Made by a program: the position numbers and the translations under genes
Notes under the pieces: generated by a model
Seen by the model: only the letters and a program-made list of their open reading frames with translations
Told to the model about the DNA's origin: nothing
The model's database searches: none
In this document: piece by piece, positions 46,881-56,468 of the stretch
Layout: each line of letters starts with the position of its first letter
Numbering within the stretch: the first letter of the stretch is position 1
NCBI GenBank assembly: GCA_963920525.1
Contig: OY986438.1
Coordinates: 176,633,093 to 176,697,092, forward strand
DNA length: 64,000 nt
Direction: 5' to 3'
Source of the DNA: Dichetophora obliterata
Taxonomy: Eukaryota; Arthropoda; Insecta; Diptera; Sciomyzidae

Positions 46881-47082
46881 TTATATTTTTTTAACCAAAT
46901 CAGTCAAATATAACTCGAGATATGTTAAAATATATGGAACTATAAAGTCGTCGAAACGGCCGAAATCTATAAAAAAAGTTTAGTGGCATATTGATCACAT
47001 AAATTTTTTTCCATTTTGGCTCATAGCGTAAATAATACTTTAGTAGGAGAAATTCAGAAACGCCGAGATGCTTTACTATTAA

Positions 47083-49374
47083 CGCATTCACTGCCAAGGC
47101 CGTTTTCATAAATCTAACGTCAGGTGCCAACATAAATTTAGGCATTTTTAAGTAATACGAGATATCTCGTAGCTTGGCCTACTTATACAAAATTTCATTT
47201 GGATATGCCAACTACGAGATAAATCGTACCTTATTTTTTCCATAATTTCTTATTTGATTTCAAGATATACAAACAAAAAATGTAAAAAAAGAGCATTCAA
47301 CTTTATTTTAATAAATAAAACATGACAAAACAAAATATAATTAATTTTTGTTATTATTATTCTTCTTAATATATGTATATTAATTTTGATGATAAATTTT
47401 AAAACAGTTGTTCACGCAAAGAGCTGCTTTTCAGGACACTCTGCACAAATATACCTCGTTTCACATCTTTTATTTTCTTTATAACAAACTCTACATGGCT
47501 TAGTTGGGTTATTTTTCTTTTCCGTTGGTGGAATTGATTCCAAGTAGTGAAAGTTGTCTTTAGTTTCGATGCGAGCATCAATGTTTTTAGATTCACCAGC
47601 TAAGTGTTCAATAGCCTTTTCTCTAAATTGTAATATTGACAGTTTTTTGTTTGAATTATTTTGGGTGTAAAGTAGCCAAGCATTATGCATAAACATTTCG
47701 AAAAATTCAAACCCAAGTTTTTTGTACCATCGCACAGATTTTCTTAATGATGAATAATATGAAATGTTTTGATCGCTACGATCTACTCCAGCCATTCCCA
47801 AGGTGTAGTCCCGAACAATTTCCGGTTTTATGGAGATTTTTTTATTTCTATTCATTACCTGCACCATGTTTCTATAGTTTTTGTTGGATATAGTGAGTAC
47901 GTCCCTTTTGTCTTTCCACTTACAAACTACGACCGAATCTAATCGAGCCCATGTTGATTCGCCTTTTTAAGCTTTTTTTTAATTACATTTTTCGGATTTT
48001 CTTTTCTATTGGCCCTCAAAGTACCACACACATACGTAGATCTATTGGTTAAGGTTTTTGTTAAACCCACGGAATTATAAAAATTATCCATGTAAAGATT
48101 ATATCCTTTGTCAAGAAAACCCTTCCATTAGGCTCATCACAACCTCACTGGCATGATTTTTACAACCGTCAACTTGTTTTCCTTCATAAATTTTTACCCT
48201 CAATATCATTCCTTTTGATTTGCAGAGTTCAATAATTTTATCCCATATTTATGTCTTTTGTTTTTAATAAATTGGCGAAAAATTAATCGGCCTCTTCAAA
48301 GAACCATGGACTCATCAATACACAAGTCCTGCTTTGAATGGTAAATGTGATCCATTGTATCATTGAAATGTTGTAGGATTGCCTTTATTTTAAATAAACG
48401 GTCGGCGGTTTGATGCTCGTTGTTTGAAAAATGAAGACATCGAAGAAGCATTTGAAACCGATTTCTTGATATTCTGTTACGGAAATATTTCAGACCATAG
48501 AGTTTACTTGTGTTCCAATAATGTGATATACTTGGTAAAGTGATAGGCCCCATGTGTAATAATAATCCAAAAAACACTCTAAGCTCTTCATTGCTTGTAT
48601 CTTTCCAATTTTTTAAATGAGATGATCTCAGAAGGATGCTTTACTAATTTCTTGATTGGCATAAAGGTTGGTTTGTTCAACCAAGTAAGTTAAAAAGTTT
48701 TCTGTTAAAAATAAATCAAAATAATCTCCAGGTGTTATACAATTTTCAGAAACATTTATAAATGGTATCCCTTTAAATGGAAACTGAGGAGGATCTTGTT
48801 TTATTTCACTCCAATCATTATCTGAAGATGTTATATTCTCACCAACGCGAATTCGTTTAGGTGCGATATTTTCAATATCACTGTCAGACTAAGAACTTTG
48901 ACTGTCAGAACTGCTACTTTCATCATCATTATCATCTAACAAATATTCATCTTCATCAGCAGAAAAATCGTTGTCACTAGATACCTCTAAACTATCTAAA
49001 TATTTTTCTATATCTTCATCCTCCATTTCAACACGATAAAAATTTTATTTAAAAACAAATACTATTTAAGAAAATCAAAAACAACCTTTAATCTCAAAAA
49101 TCTAAGCACGGCTAAATTTTATATATATAAAAATTCAACTTCAATAAAGCATTACTTTTTGGGGAATTCCCAATTTAATAAAACAGTTACTGTTTGTTTT
49201 TTTGAAAAAAGCACTTTTTCCATGTGCCAAAATGAAATAATAAAGGTAATTCAATAAGCTATATCGAAATTATGTTCAATATAATCGCAAAGTTTTTGCT
49301 ACGAGTTATCTCGTAGTTGGCCTGTTGAGTAAGGTTTGCTACTACGAGATAACTCGTAGTTGGCAGTGAATGCG
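47083..49374 (-). mobile_element. piggyBac transposon with TTAA sites
   Basis: Ends are CGCATTCACTGCCAA at 47083 and its exact inverse at 49374. TTAA lies directly outside both ends (47079-47082 and 49375-49378), the fixed target of piggyBac. Inside each end are palindromes of the form TACGAGATATCTCGTA: one at about 47157 and an incomplete one near 47213 on the left; CTACGAGTTATCTCGTAG at about 49299 and CTACGAGATAACTCGTAG at about 49341 on the right. They are good candidates for transposase binding sites. The element is 2292 bp. Confidence 0.9.
47412..49026 (-). pseudogene. piggyBac transposase (broken)
   Basis: Starts MEDEDIEKYLDSLEVSSDND with an acidic N-terminus. A stop interrupts it near 48889. 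The middle (48577-48296) includes FFGLLLHMGPITLPSISHYW and LCIDESM (first catalytic Asp). After more breaks, YMDNFYNS (second Asp) lies near 48090, and GMAGVDRSDQNISYY (third Asp) near 47785. The C-terminus has the cysteine-rich domain PCRVCYKENKRCETRYICAECPEK up to the stop at 47412. All three catalytic Asp remain. Several frame breaks mean that no full protein can be made. Such enzymes excise precisely at TTAA. Confidence 0.88.
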
Positions 49375-49378
49375 TTAA

Positions 49379-50724
49379 CGTGACAGAAAGCCACTATGTT
49401 TTTAACGTTGACCCCTGCCGCGAAGGCTTAATTCAACGGTGCTCCAAAGCTTGGGACAAATATGAAGCGTCGGCCAACACCCCTTCGGAATTCAAGAAAG
49501 ACCACTTTTGATAGGTTCCCCTAATAACAAGCAACAGAACCTTTGTCGTCAGATTGACGCAATTCATGACCGTAACACTTTCAGCTACTTTAATTTATAC
49601 ATGACTTGGTTATTTTAATAACCTTGGGATATCTCAGTAGTCAATACCAGTAATTAACCCATTATTTTTATTCCGCAATAATCATCTACATCATATCAGA
49701 GGTCATCACTCTCTGACATGAAAGACTAAAGCAGAAACTTCATAGGCCTGAAATCAATCATATCATCAGGTTCCTCAATCTCAGTGGACACAACTCAGAC
49801 TATTTAGGTTTCCCCGTCGTCTGTACTCAAATTCCAAAGGTCACAGTATATTGATCCGGTAGTTGCTTACCTTCCTAACATTTACTGTTTGAAATTAGCG
49901 AGATTCAATCTACCATCATTATCTTAGTAATTTAAGGGAATCACTTGCCCGAGTTCAACTTAAGTGTAACTCACACCGGCCTTTCTGGCCTAACCACAGC
50001 CAGAGCGCATTGAATACCCCACGTGGGCCAAACCCAAACGACACTCAATACCTGGGCTCAAGGCTCCACCCGACAAGGCTCTTCAACATCCCGTCTTACA
50101 GACCAAAAGTTCTTAGAACATTTATATTTGACTGTGACACCTTCAGCCACTAGAATTGAACATGACTAGGTTAAAACATAACCATTGGTTTCCCAGTAAA
50201 ACCGGGTAAGCCACAATCCTACTTATGCAACGTCGTTATCCTAATTAAGACTTTATAAAAAGCCTCTTTCGGAAAACTAGGAAGCATGAGCCGTTGTATA
50301 CCAATTGGCTTATACAACGTTCAAAAGATTAATTGTTTCCTACATAATAACATTTATTCTAAGATAAGGTCTGCAGAACAATGATAAATCAGGTCTCCTC
50401 ATCATTGATGGATGACTGTCCCCGCTCTTCAAGTTATGTTGGATTGATCGTCCATCGAAAGCATATTACAGATGACGGTGTTATGATAACTTAATATCAA
50501 AACCATGCTTTCTCCAAGAATTTGGCAGCAACAACCAAGGCTCTTTAAGCCTTTTTCTTTTACAGATTATCAGATGAACATTCCAGAGCCGTGCCTCAAG
50601 AATGAACTCATTATGAGATCAGTTCATGGGCCGTGCCCCATGAACTGCCCATCCAATAACAAACCCTCACACAGAAGTGGATGAAAAGTGGAATATATTT
50701 GAAACGACTGATTTTATTGACTTA
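49379..50724. other. GC-richer retroelement-like segment (possible gag fragment)
   Basis: From the right TTAA of piggyBac, an open run of about 40 codons (49380-49510) contains HYVFNVDPCREGL and KAWDKYEASANTPSEFKKDH, similar in style to gag of BEL/Pao-like LTR elements. No protease, RT or LTR was found. The remainder is less AT-rich than its surroundings and has no long ORF. A perfect 11-bp stem (CAGTTCATGGG with CCCATGAACTG) lies at about 50622-50649. Confidence 0.3.
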
Positions 50725-50901
50725 GGTTGCAAACAGAGTAAGCGCCGAATCGGACAGGCAGGCAGACAGGCGCAGGAAAACTATGTAAACAGGCGAGAAA
50801 AAGTTATTTCTACCTCGTTTCTTCACAGGTTACTGCCTGCGCCTGTCTGCCTGCGCCTGTCTGCCTGCTTGCCTGCTTCGGCGTTTACTCTGCTGGCAGC
50901 T
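50725..50901. mobile_element. CAGGCAGACAGGCGCAGG MITE, copy 2
   Basis: Same family as 34446-34601: GGTTGCAAACAGAGTAAGCG, GGCAGGCAGACAGGCGCAGG and the complement at the right, with an extra CTGCGCCTGTCTGC unit on that side. TTA flanks it at 50722-50724 and 50902-50904. The frame at 50677-50997 passes through it and is not a gene. Confidence 0.75.
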
Positions 50902-51468
50902 TTAGAAGACAAATTTTCAAAAGAATGTCTCCATTTTCGTGCTCTCTACAGTTCAAACAATGAAAAGCGGAAGAGTGCCATCACTTTACTAAAATAGGTA
51001 CGAGCTAATTTTCTTCAAATAGTTAACCCAAATGAAAATAGCGAGTTCCGTACTTGTGTGTGTACTCCCGCCACGAATTGTTCCGGAGTGAGATCATTTC
51101 CTTGTTATCGACGAGTTAAAAACTACTTACGCACAAACATGACACAGCATAGGTTCAATGATCTAGCATTACTGAATATAGAAGCGGATTATTTACAAAG
51201 AATTGACCTTTAAGAAATCTCAGTTTAGTAAATTATAGGACTAAAAAGGGGCGGCTGGTACGATTCGGCCCAGGACGACTAAAACTGCTTATCCACCTCT
51301 GGGTGTATCGGCGTTTTAAAATTTATAATATCCGATTAATTTTTTTGAAAGGTTTAAATTTACACTAAAATATTTACTAAAATAAAGTGTAAGAAAATTA
51401 ATCAATAGTTATCAAACATTGCATAGTGTATATCGATTTATGTTTTTTTTGATATATCAAAAATATAC

Positions 51469-51721
51469 AGGGTATTCACAAAGTGTGCTATCATGTCATA
51501 ATGACATATTATCGTAAAATTTTACACTAGTTAAAACATTTTATTGTTGCCTTTCATATAAAAAAGCACTAATATAATTGCAACTCTGAAAGCTATGTAT
51601 ATTGAAGTGTCGTAATCAAACAGCTGTTTCTTATTTGCATTTATTTATCTTGTAAATTTTAGCTGTAAAATTTTAGGAAAAAATGACAATATGACATGAT
51701 AGCACACCTTGTGAATACCCT
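51469..51721. mobile_element. MITE with AGGGTATTCACAA ends
   Basis: AGGGTATTCACAAAGTGTGC followed by TATCATGTCATAATGAC at the left faces AGGGTATTCACAAGGTGTGC with TATCATGTCATATTGTC at the right. The arms are about 38 bp and the element 253 bp. The first 11 bases are shared with the ends at 42502 and, with one extra G, 55495, though the inner parts differ. Confidence 0.75.
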
Positions 51722-52199
51722 AATAGTCTTTCGAGAATATACTGTTTAATTTTTGTAAAGATACTGACGTTATTTCCGATTCTACAGCCGTTTTTATAGA
51801 TATTGGGTTTTGTCTACAGTCACACTCATTATACTTATTTATCTCAAACCAATTTTTTTTGGTAATGTGTTGTAGAAAAAACAATAATTATGTAAATCGT
51901 AGAGCCTCTGAAAAGTTTGAATATCGTTGTTTAATATTTAAACCTTAAAAAAAAATCCTAAAAATACCTCAAATTTTCCAGCGCTAGACCACAGGTCTGT
52001 CTTAATGACCTTCAAAACCATGTTGTTGAATAAGAAAGTTGTTAAGGAAAAGTAGTAATAAGCTATATATGTCTGAAACAGCCAATTTTTTAAAAAATAG
52101 TATTATTCATGAATATATACATAAAACATAAATTTGATGTGAATTATTTTGACTTTTAACAAGAGTTATTAGACATTTCCTATTGCTTCCCTCTTTCAG
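51722..52199. other. end of ETS intron 3 with acceptor
   Basis: AT-rich intron with no repeat or gene recognised. The strong pyrimidine tract CCTATTGCTTCCCTCTTTCAG-type sequence (about 52179-52199) is the acceptor of exon 4. Confidence 0.6.
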
Positions 52200-52247
52200 A
52201 TCCATATCAAATGTTCGGACCAACAAGCAGCAGACTGGCAAGTTCTG
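52200..52247 (+). CDS. Ets65A: ETS transcription factor, coding exon 4 (48 nt), pre-ETS signature
   Basis: 16 codons. With the carried-over G it reads DPYQMFGPTSSRLASS. This run lies immediately N-terminal of the ETS DNA-binding domain in ERG, FLI1 and their fly relatives, where GPTSSRLA is nearly unchanged. It is the best evidence for the identity of the gene. The donor TCTG|GTGAGT at 52248 is strong and leaves phase 1, so the next exon should begin with the last two bases of a glycine codon, leading into the ETS domain. No such exon was found up to 64000. The protein is a sequence-specific nuclear regulator binding GGAA cores. Ets65A is favoured over Ets21C from the MFGPTSSRLASS form. Confidence 0.78.
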
Positions 52248-54099
52248 GTGAGTAATACAAATATACACTTACATAAAAAAGAAAAAATCCTCCACATATC
52301 CCCCCCTATGACAGTCACTGAATATTTTAAGAAGGATTTGTTGCAAAACATTGACTCTAAAGATTCAGGTGTTAAGATTATTTTTCCCTTGCACGTTCTT
52401 TCAAATGTCAAATGCTTGTGTCAAGCACGTGCGAGCACGCCAAAAAGTTAAAAAAATTCTCAAAATCCAGAATGAAGTGAAAACTTTGGCGGGTTATTTT
52501 AGTTGTTTGAGAGCTTGTGAGAAACAAATCAACCCACTTGATAGCATACAGCGAGTGCTTATTTAATAAAAATCACCTGCACTTCATTATCATATCAATA
52601 GCCTAAATATATGTACCCTAAAGTGTATTATTGCACCCTTGCAAGGACTTGTGTTGGTTGGGGTGTTGTTTGTGGCATAGGTTAAAACTGCGTGAACACT
52701 GATTTTATCACTTTAAGTCATTGTATGACATTAATAATAATGAGAGAAAAATAAAGTTATGAATTGCAATTTTTTCAAAATTTTATAGTGTGTGTGTGTG
52801 GAAAGACAAACGCATGGGAGCAATGCAAGGGTAACTCTTTAACAAAGTCATTTTTAAGGAAATGCAGTAAACTTTTTTAAAATTTTTCCTTACCAAAGCG
52901 AAAGGGTATGTAGCGAAGGTGTCTGAGGCTAGCGTGTCGATGGGTGTGTCTGCCTACATTCGATTTATTAATGTTTTCAAAGGCTGGCGGCTGGAAAAAA
53001 AAGCAAGCAAGCAAGTTGGCTGTGAAAGGGTTAAGTGAGCGCTTTGATGAGCCTAATTTTTGAACAAACGCGTGTTTTAGGTCATCAATTAAAAAGTGAC
53101 TACATGGAAAATATAGTGCCTTGCAGCTCATTAAAAAATGCAGCTTTGGGTGTGAGTGGCCAAATTGGGGCGTAACATATAAATTTGATAAATCACTGTT
53201 AGCAGCCAGCAGTAGGTATAACGAGCAAAGAGTTGTGAGAAAAAAGGTTTTCATCATAAACACATAAATACGTTTTAAGGAGCAAAAACTGTAAAGTTAA
53301 GTTGTCGACTTTTATAACAATTTCACACAAAGCAAAAGGGAAATGTGCCGAAAATAATACCCTTTCAAAGCTAATAAAAGTGGGCATACAATTTTATAAC
53401 ATAACATTTTATAGTCTTAAATTGTCTGACAGGCTCTGCTCGAGGATAAAAAAATTATATCTATTGCAGGCTTGTCCCGCCAAAGCGGGAGCTTTTCGGG
53501 ATACAAGCCTCCTCTGTACGGTCTGAAAGTATAAACAAAATATTTCAAGTAAGACTATCAAAAGCAAAAAAATACCTATATATATTTTAAAAACCAAATA
53601 ATTTTTAAAATATTTTTAAAATATTTAGAAAAAATTTTTCTAGTGTCTAAAAGTCAATCTGTTGCACCATTAATTTCATTAAAATGTAGCTATTTCAAAA
53701 TCAAAGTTAAAGTTAAAACAGGTTGAGTAGTAAAAAACTGCTACTAGATTATTTCGGAATAAACAAAAAGTATAATTAGTAGCCTCAACATAATTTTATA
53801 AATGTCAGGAAATTTATTAAAGCAGTTTTTAAAACAATTTTCTACTAAAAGCAACACAATAAAAAAATTACATTTGAGTGATTTTTGTAATTTTAAAACA
53901 TTTGAAGGCCAGTAAAGAGCAGAGTTTACATTTTACGGTTGCAAAAATTAGAGAAACTCTTAAAAATGATCTGTTAGTTTTTTTCTTAATCGGAGTAAAT
54001 TTGTATGAGCGGACTTAATTTACCTAAAGATTCTTTTTAGAGCAAGCTATTTTTTTGCTTGTAACTTTTAACAGAACGCTTATTCAAATAATAGATATA
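52248..54099. other. ETS intron 4, first part
   Basis: No exon recognised. A GT run lies at about 52787-52799. The stretch 52640-53530 looks unique and less AT-rich. It includes a compact double stem at 53468-53510: AGGCTTGT pairs with ACAAGCCT, and inside it TCCCGC pairs with GCGGGA. The frames at 52877-53263 and 53302-53526 have no family features. Confidence 0.4.
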
Positions 54100-55300
54100 A
54101 AATTTTCTGTTACAAATAAAGGGTTTTCCATTAAGGACTTGACAACTTTTTTTAAATAAAACGCAAACCATTTGAGATATTTCAAAAACTTTATTATCGA
54201 CTTGAAGTACAATCAAAACATTTATGAATGGAACTCGACTTCGTTCACATGGCCACCGCGGGCACGTATGCAGCGGTCGATTCATAGGACGAAATTTTCG
54301 ATGACTCGGCTACTCATTTCGGCCGAAACGGCCGCTATTTCGCGTTCAAGGTTGACTCTAAGCTCTTCCAATGTCGTCGGCTTGTCGGCATAGACCAATG
54401 ACTTGACGTAGCCCCAAAGAAAATAGTCTAGAGACGTTAAATCACACAAACGAGGCGGCCAATCGACTGTCCCATTTCTTGAGATAACACGCTCATCAAA
54501 CTTACTCTTCAATAAATCGATTCTAACGTGTGCTGTCTGGCTTGTGGCACCGTCCTGTTGGAACCACATGTCCATATCTTCCAATCCGGGCCAAAAATAA
54601 TCGGTAATCATGCCGCGATAACGTGGTCATTCACAGTAACGTTACGATCGTTATCGTCGACGAAAAAATATAGTCCAATGACGCCGTCGGCATGCAAACA
54701 GCACCAAACAGTTATTTTTTGTCGATGAAGTGGTGATTCATGACGCACATGTGGATTTTCACCCGATCAATAACGCATATTTTGCTTATTGACGAACCCA
54801 TTGAGCCAAAAATGAGCTTCGTCACTGAAGATGATTTTGCGATGAAATTCATCATCTTGGCGCATCTTTTCCAGAGCCCAATCGGAGAACGTACGTCGCT
54901 TCAAGTGGTCCATCGGCTTCAATTCTTGAGTCAGCTTGATCTTTTATGGGTGTAAACCAAGATGCTTACGCAAAATTTGCCATAAATTCGTCTGGGCGAT
55001 GTCCAGTTCTTGAGAACGCAGTGGAATTGACTGTTTTTGATCGTTTGCTACGGACGCCTGAATGGCAGCGATATTTTCGACACTTCGACCAACCCGTTGT
55101 CTCACTGGCAGGGCAACATCACACAACGAATATGTAGACTAAAATTTTTGCACTAAACTTGCTACGAAAATTAGAGTTAACGCTCTTAAAGTTGCGAGCA
55201 CCGACTCCGAATTTCGGTAGTAAATTTTTATAACTTGCAGACATAGTTCGTTCGTATACTTTACCATGATGAAATGTTTCATTTGATGATGAAGTGCCAG
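54100..55300 (-). mobile_element. rosa-like mariner (DD41D)
   Basis: Carries a near-complete but broken Tc1/mariner-type transposase on the minus strand (55267-54282). About 180 bp of 3' flank (54282 down to 54100) resembles an untranslated end, with GGGTTTTCCATTAAGGACTT near 54120. Terminal inverted repeats could not be paired with confidence, so the outer ends are approximate. Confidence 0.68.
54282..55267 (-). pseudogene. rosa-like transposase, broken
   Basis: Begins MVKYTNELCLQVIKIYY at 55267. A stop follows RALTLIF... near 55140. The HTH region resumes with RQRVGRSVENIAAIQASV and ELDIAQTNLWQILRKHLGLHP, then HLKRRTFSDWALEKM. The first catalytic Asp is in IFSDEAHFWLNG (about 54830-54800). 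PHVRHESPLHRQKITVWCCL follows. The second Asp is in WFQQDGATSQTAH and the last in DLTSLDYFLWGYVKSLVY. There are 41 residues between the last two, giving DD41D, which defines the rosa lineage of mariners. Two or more frame breaks inactivate it. Confidence 0.8.
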
Positions 55301-55638
55301 AACATGTGGCAAAAACTAAATGCGTTGCGAGTAATTTTTACTCAATTTAAACAATTTTATTAAGTATAATTTTATGCATTTTGGTGAAGTATAATTACAA
55401 TGTATGCTACACGATTTGCGCACATTTTATCGCACTGCCAAAAAGTATGTTCTTAAATTTGTAAGATTTTGTTAGCACTACTCCTACAATCAATAGGGGT
55501 ATTCACGATCCAGAGCATTTGGCTGTGCATTTGAGCATGAGCAAAATATTCATGCTTTTTTGGACTTAACACTAACAAAATATACATAAATGCATAATGT
55601 CAACCCTGGTGATAAACAGGTTTCGTGCATGTGCTTAC

Positions 55639-55939
55639 TAGGCCGGGTCAATTTGTATGGACGAATTTTTTGGAGGTCTGGCTCAGCGAAATTCGTAAAA
55701 TACATGTAATTTCAAGACTTTTTCTCCACTACAGCATATACAAATTCTGAAAAAAAGCTGTGCGGACTTTCGTAAATAGATTTTGTTCTCAATTATAAAA
55801 TATGAATGTATGTGTATGAATCTATTTACGAAAGTCCGCACAGCTTTTTTTCAGAATTTGTTTATGCTGTAGTGGAGAAAAAGTCTTGAAATTACATGTA
55901 TTTTACGAATTTCGCTGAGCCAGAATTTGACCCGCCCTA
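55639..55939. mobile_element. near-perfect palindromic hAT MITE with 8-bp duplication
   Basis: TAGGCCGGGTCAA at 55639 faces TAGGGCGGGTCAA read inward from 55939. Exact direct repeats GTGCTTAC (55631-55638 and 55940-55947) are the 8-bp duplication expected of hAT elements. The arms (GGCTCAGCGAAATTCGTAAA, GACTTTTTCTCCACTACAGC, GTGCGGACTTTCGTAAATAG) are almost identical over about 125 bp around a loop of about 35 bp, which suggests a young insertion. Confidence 0.85.
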
Positions 55940-56399
55940 GTGCTTACACTCAGAAAAAAATTTCCAGAAAATCTAGAAAAATAGCACACAATCGTTAGAA
56001 AATAAGGCTTAATTTAGAGCCATGGCCGATTTCTAAAAATGAAGTATACATTTTTCGTTAAATTGACACCAGAAATGTGAAATAGTTTAGGAAAATTATC
56101 ATCATTTACGAACTATTTCGCCAAATTGAAGAGACTTGGCGTAATTGTGTTAAAATTTTATTACATATTATTAAGTTTTTCTAACGTTTATTTATCGTTG
56201 GCCATAATTAAGAGAAACATTTTCTCTGAAAATAAGAAATTTTTCATAGAATCCCCGGAAAAATTTTGCAATTTTTGCAAAAAAAAACCCCTTTTTTAAG
56301 ATTCTAAACTGCATCCTGTGAGAATTATGATTTTTATACTGACGAAAAACTGCAAACATTATTATTATTAACATTAACTTAAATTGAAAAATTACCACT

Positions 56400-56468
56400 A
56401 TCCGGAGACTTGAACCTCGGCCGCGTGAGTGTAAGTGCATCAGCTTATCCATTCGACCATCGCAGTAG
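56400..56468 (-). other. tRNA-like Pol III promoter element (SINE candidate), copy 2
   Basis: On the minus strand TGGTCGAATGG (56459-56449) is the A box and GGTTCAAGTCT (56416-56406) the B box, 43 bases apart between their starts. The core is shared with 19323-19390, including GCGATGGTCGAATGGATAAG and CTCACGCGGC. No clean T-stem or anticodon stem forms, so it is tRNA-derived rather than a tRNA gene. It lies inside the 55495-57850 element. Confidence 0.58.

Larger units (their letters stand above)
43144..47026. mobile_element. second long-TIR DNA transposon, with insertions in its arms
   Basis: The left arm (43144-43942) pairs with the right arm (45672-47026). Landmarks are CAAACTTTTTTATAGATTTC, GATTTGGTTAAAAAAATAT, TTCTAAACCG/GAAGTTT words, TTTCGATTGCGCC, CCAAAAGTCGAC and their complements. 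Comparing arms shows three later inserts: a hairpin in the left arm (about 43215-43530), a MITE (45970-46387) and a tRNA-headed SINE-like insert (46448-46880) in the right arm. The centre holds a transposon ORF relic and a foldback. Arms without inserts are about 500 bp. Confidence 0.68.

Noticed and set aside
49379..50724. Complete LTR retrotransposon
   Set aside because: Only a short gag-like run is visible; no LTR pair, protease, RT or integrase could be found.
50677..50997. 106-codon plus-strand frame
   Set aside because: It crosses the palindromic MITE at 50725-50901; its cysteine/alanine-rich part is the CTGCCTGCGCC repeat.
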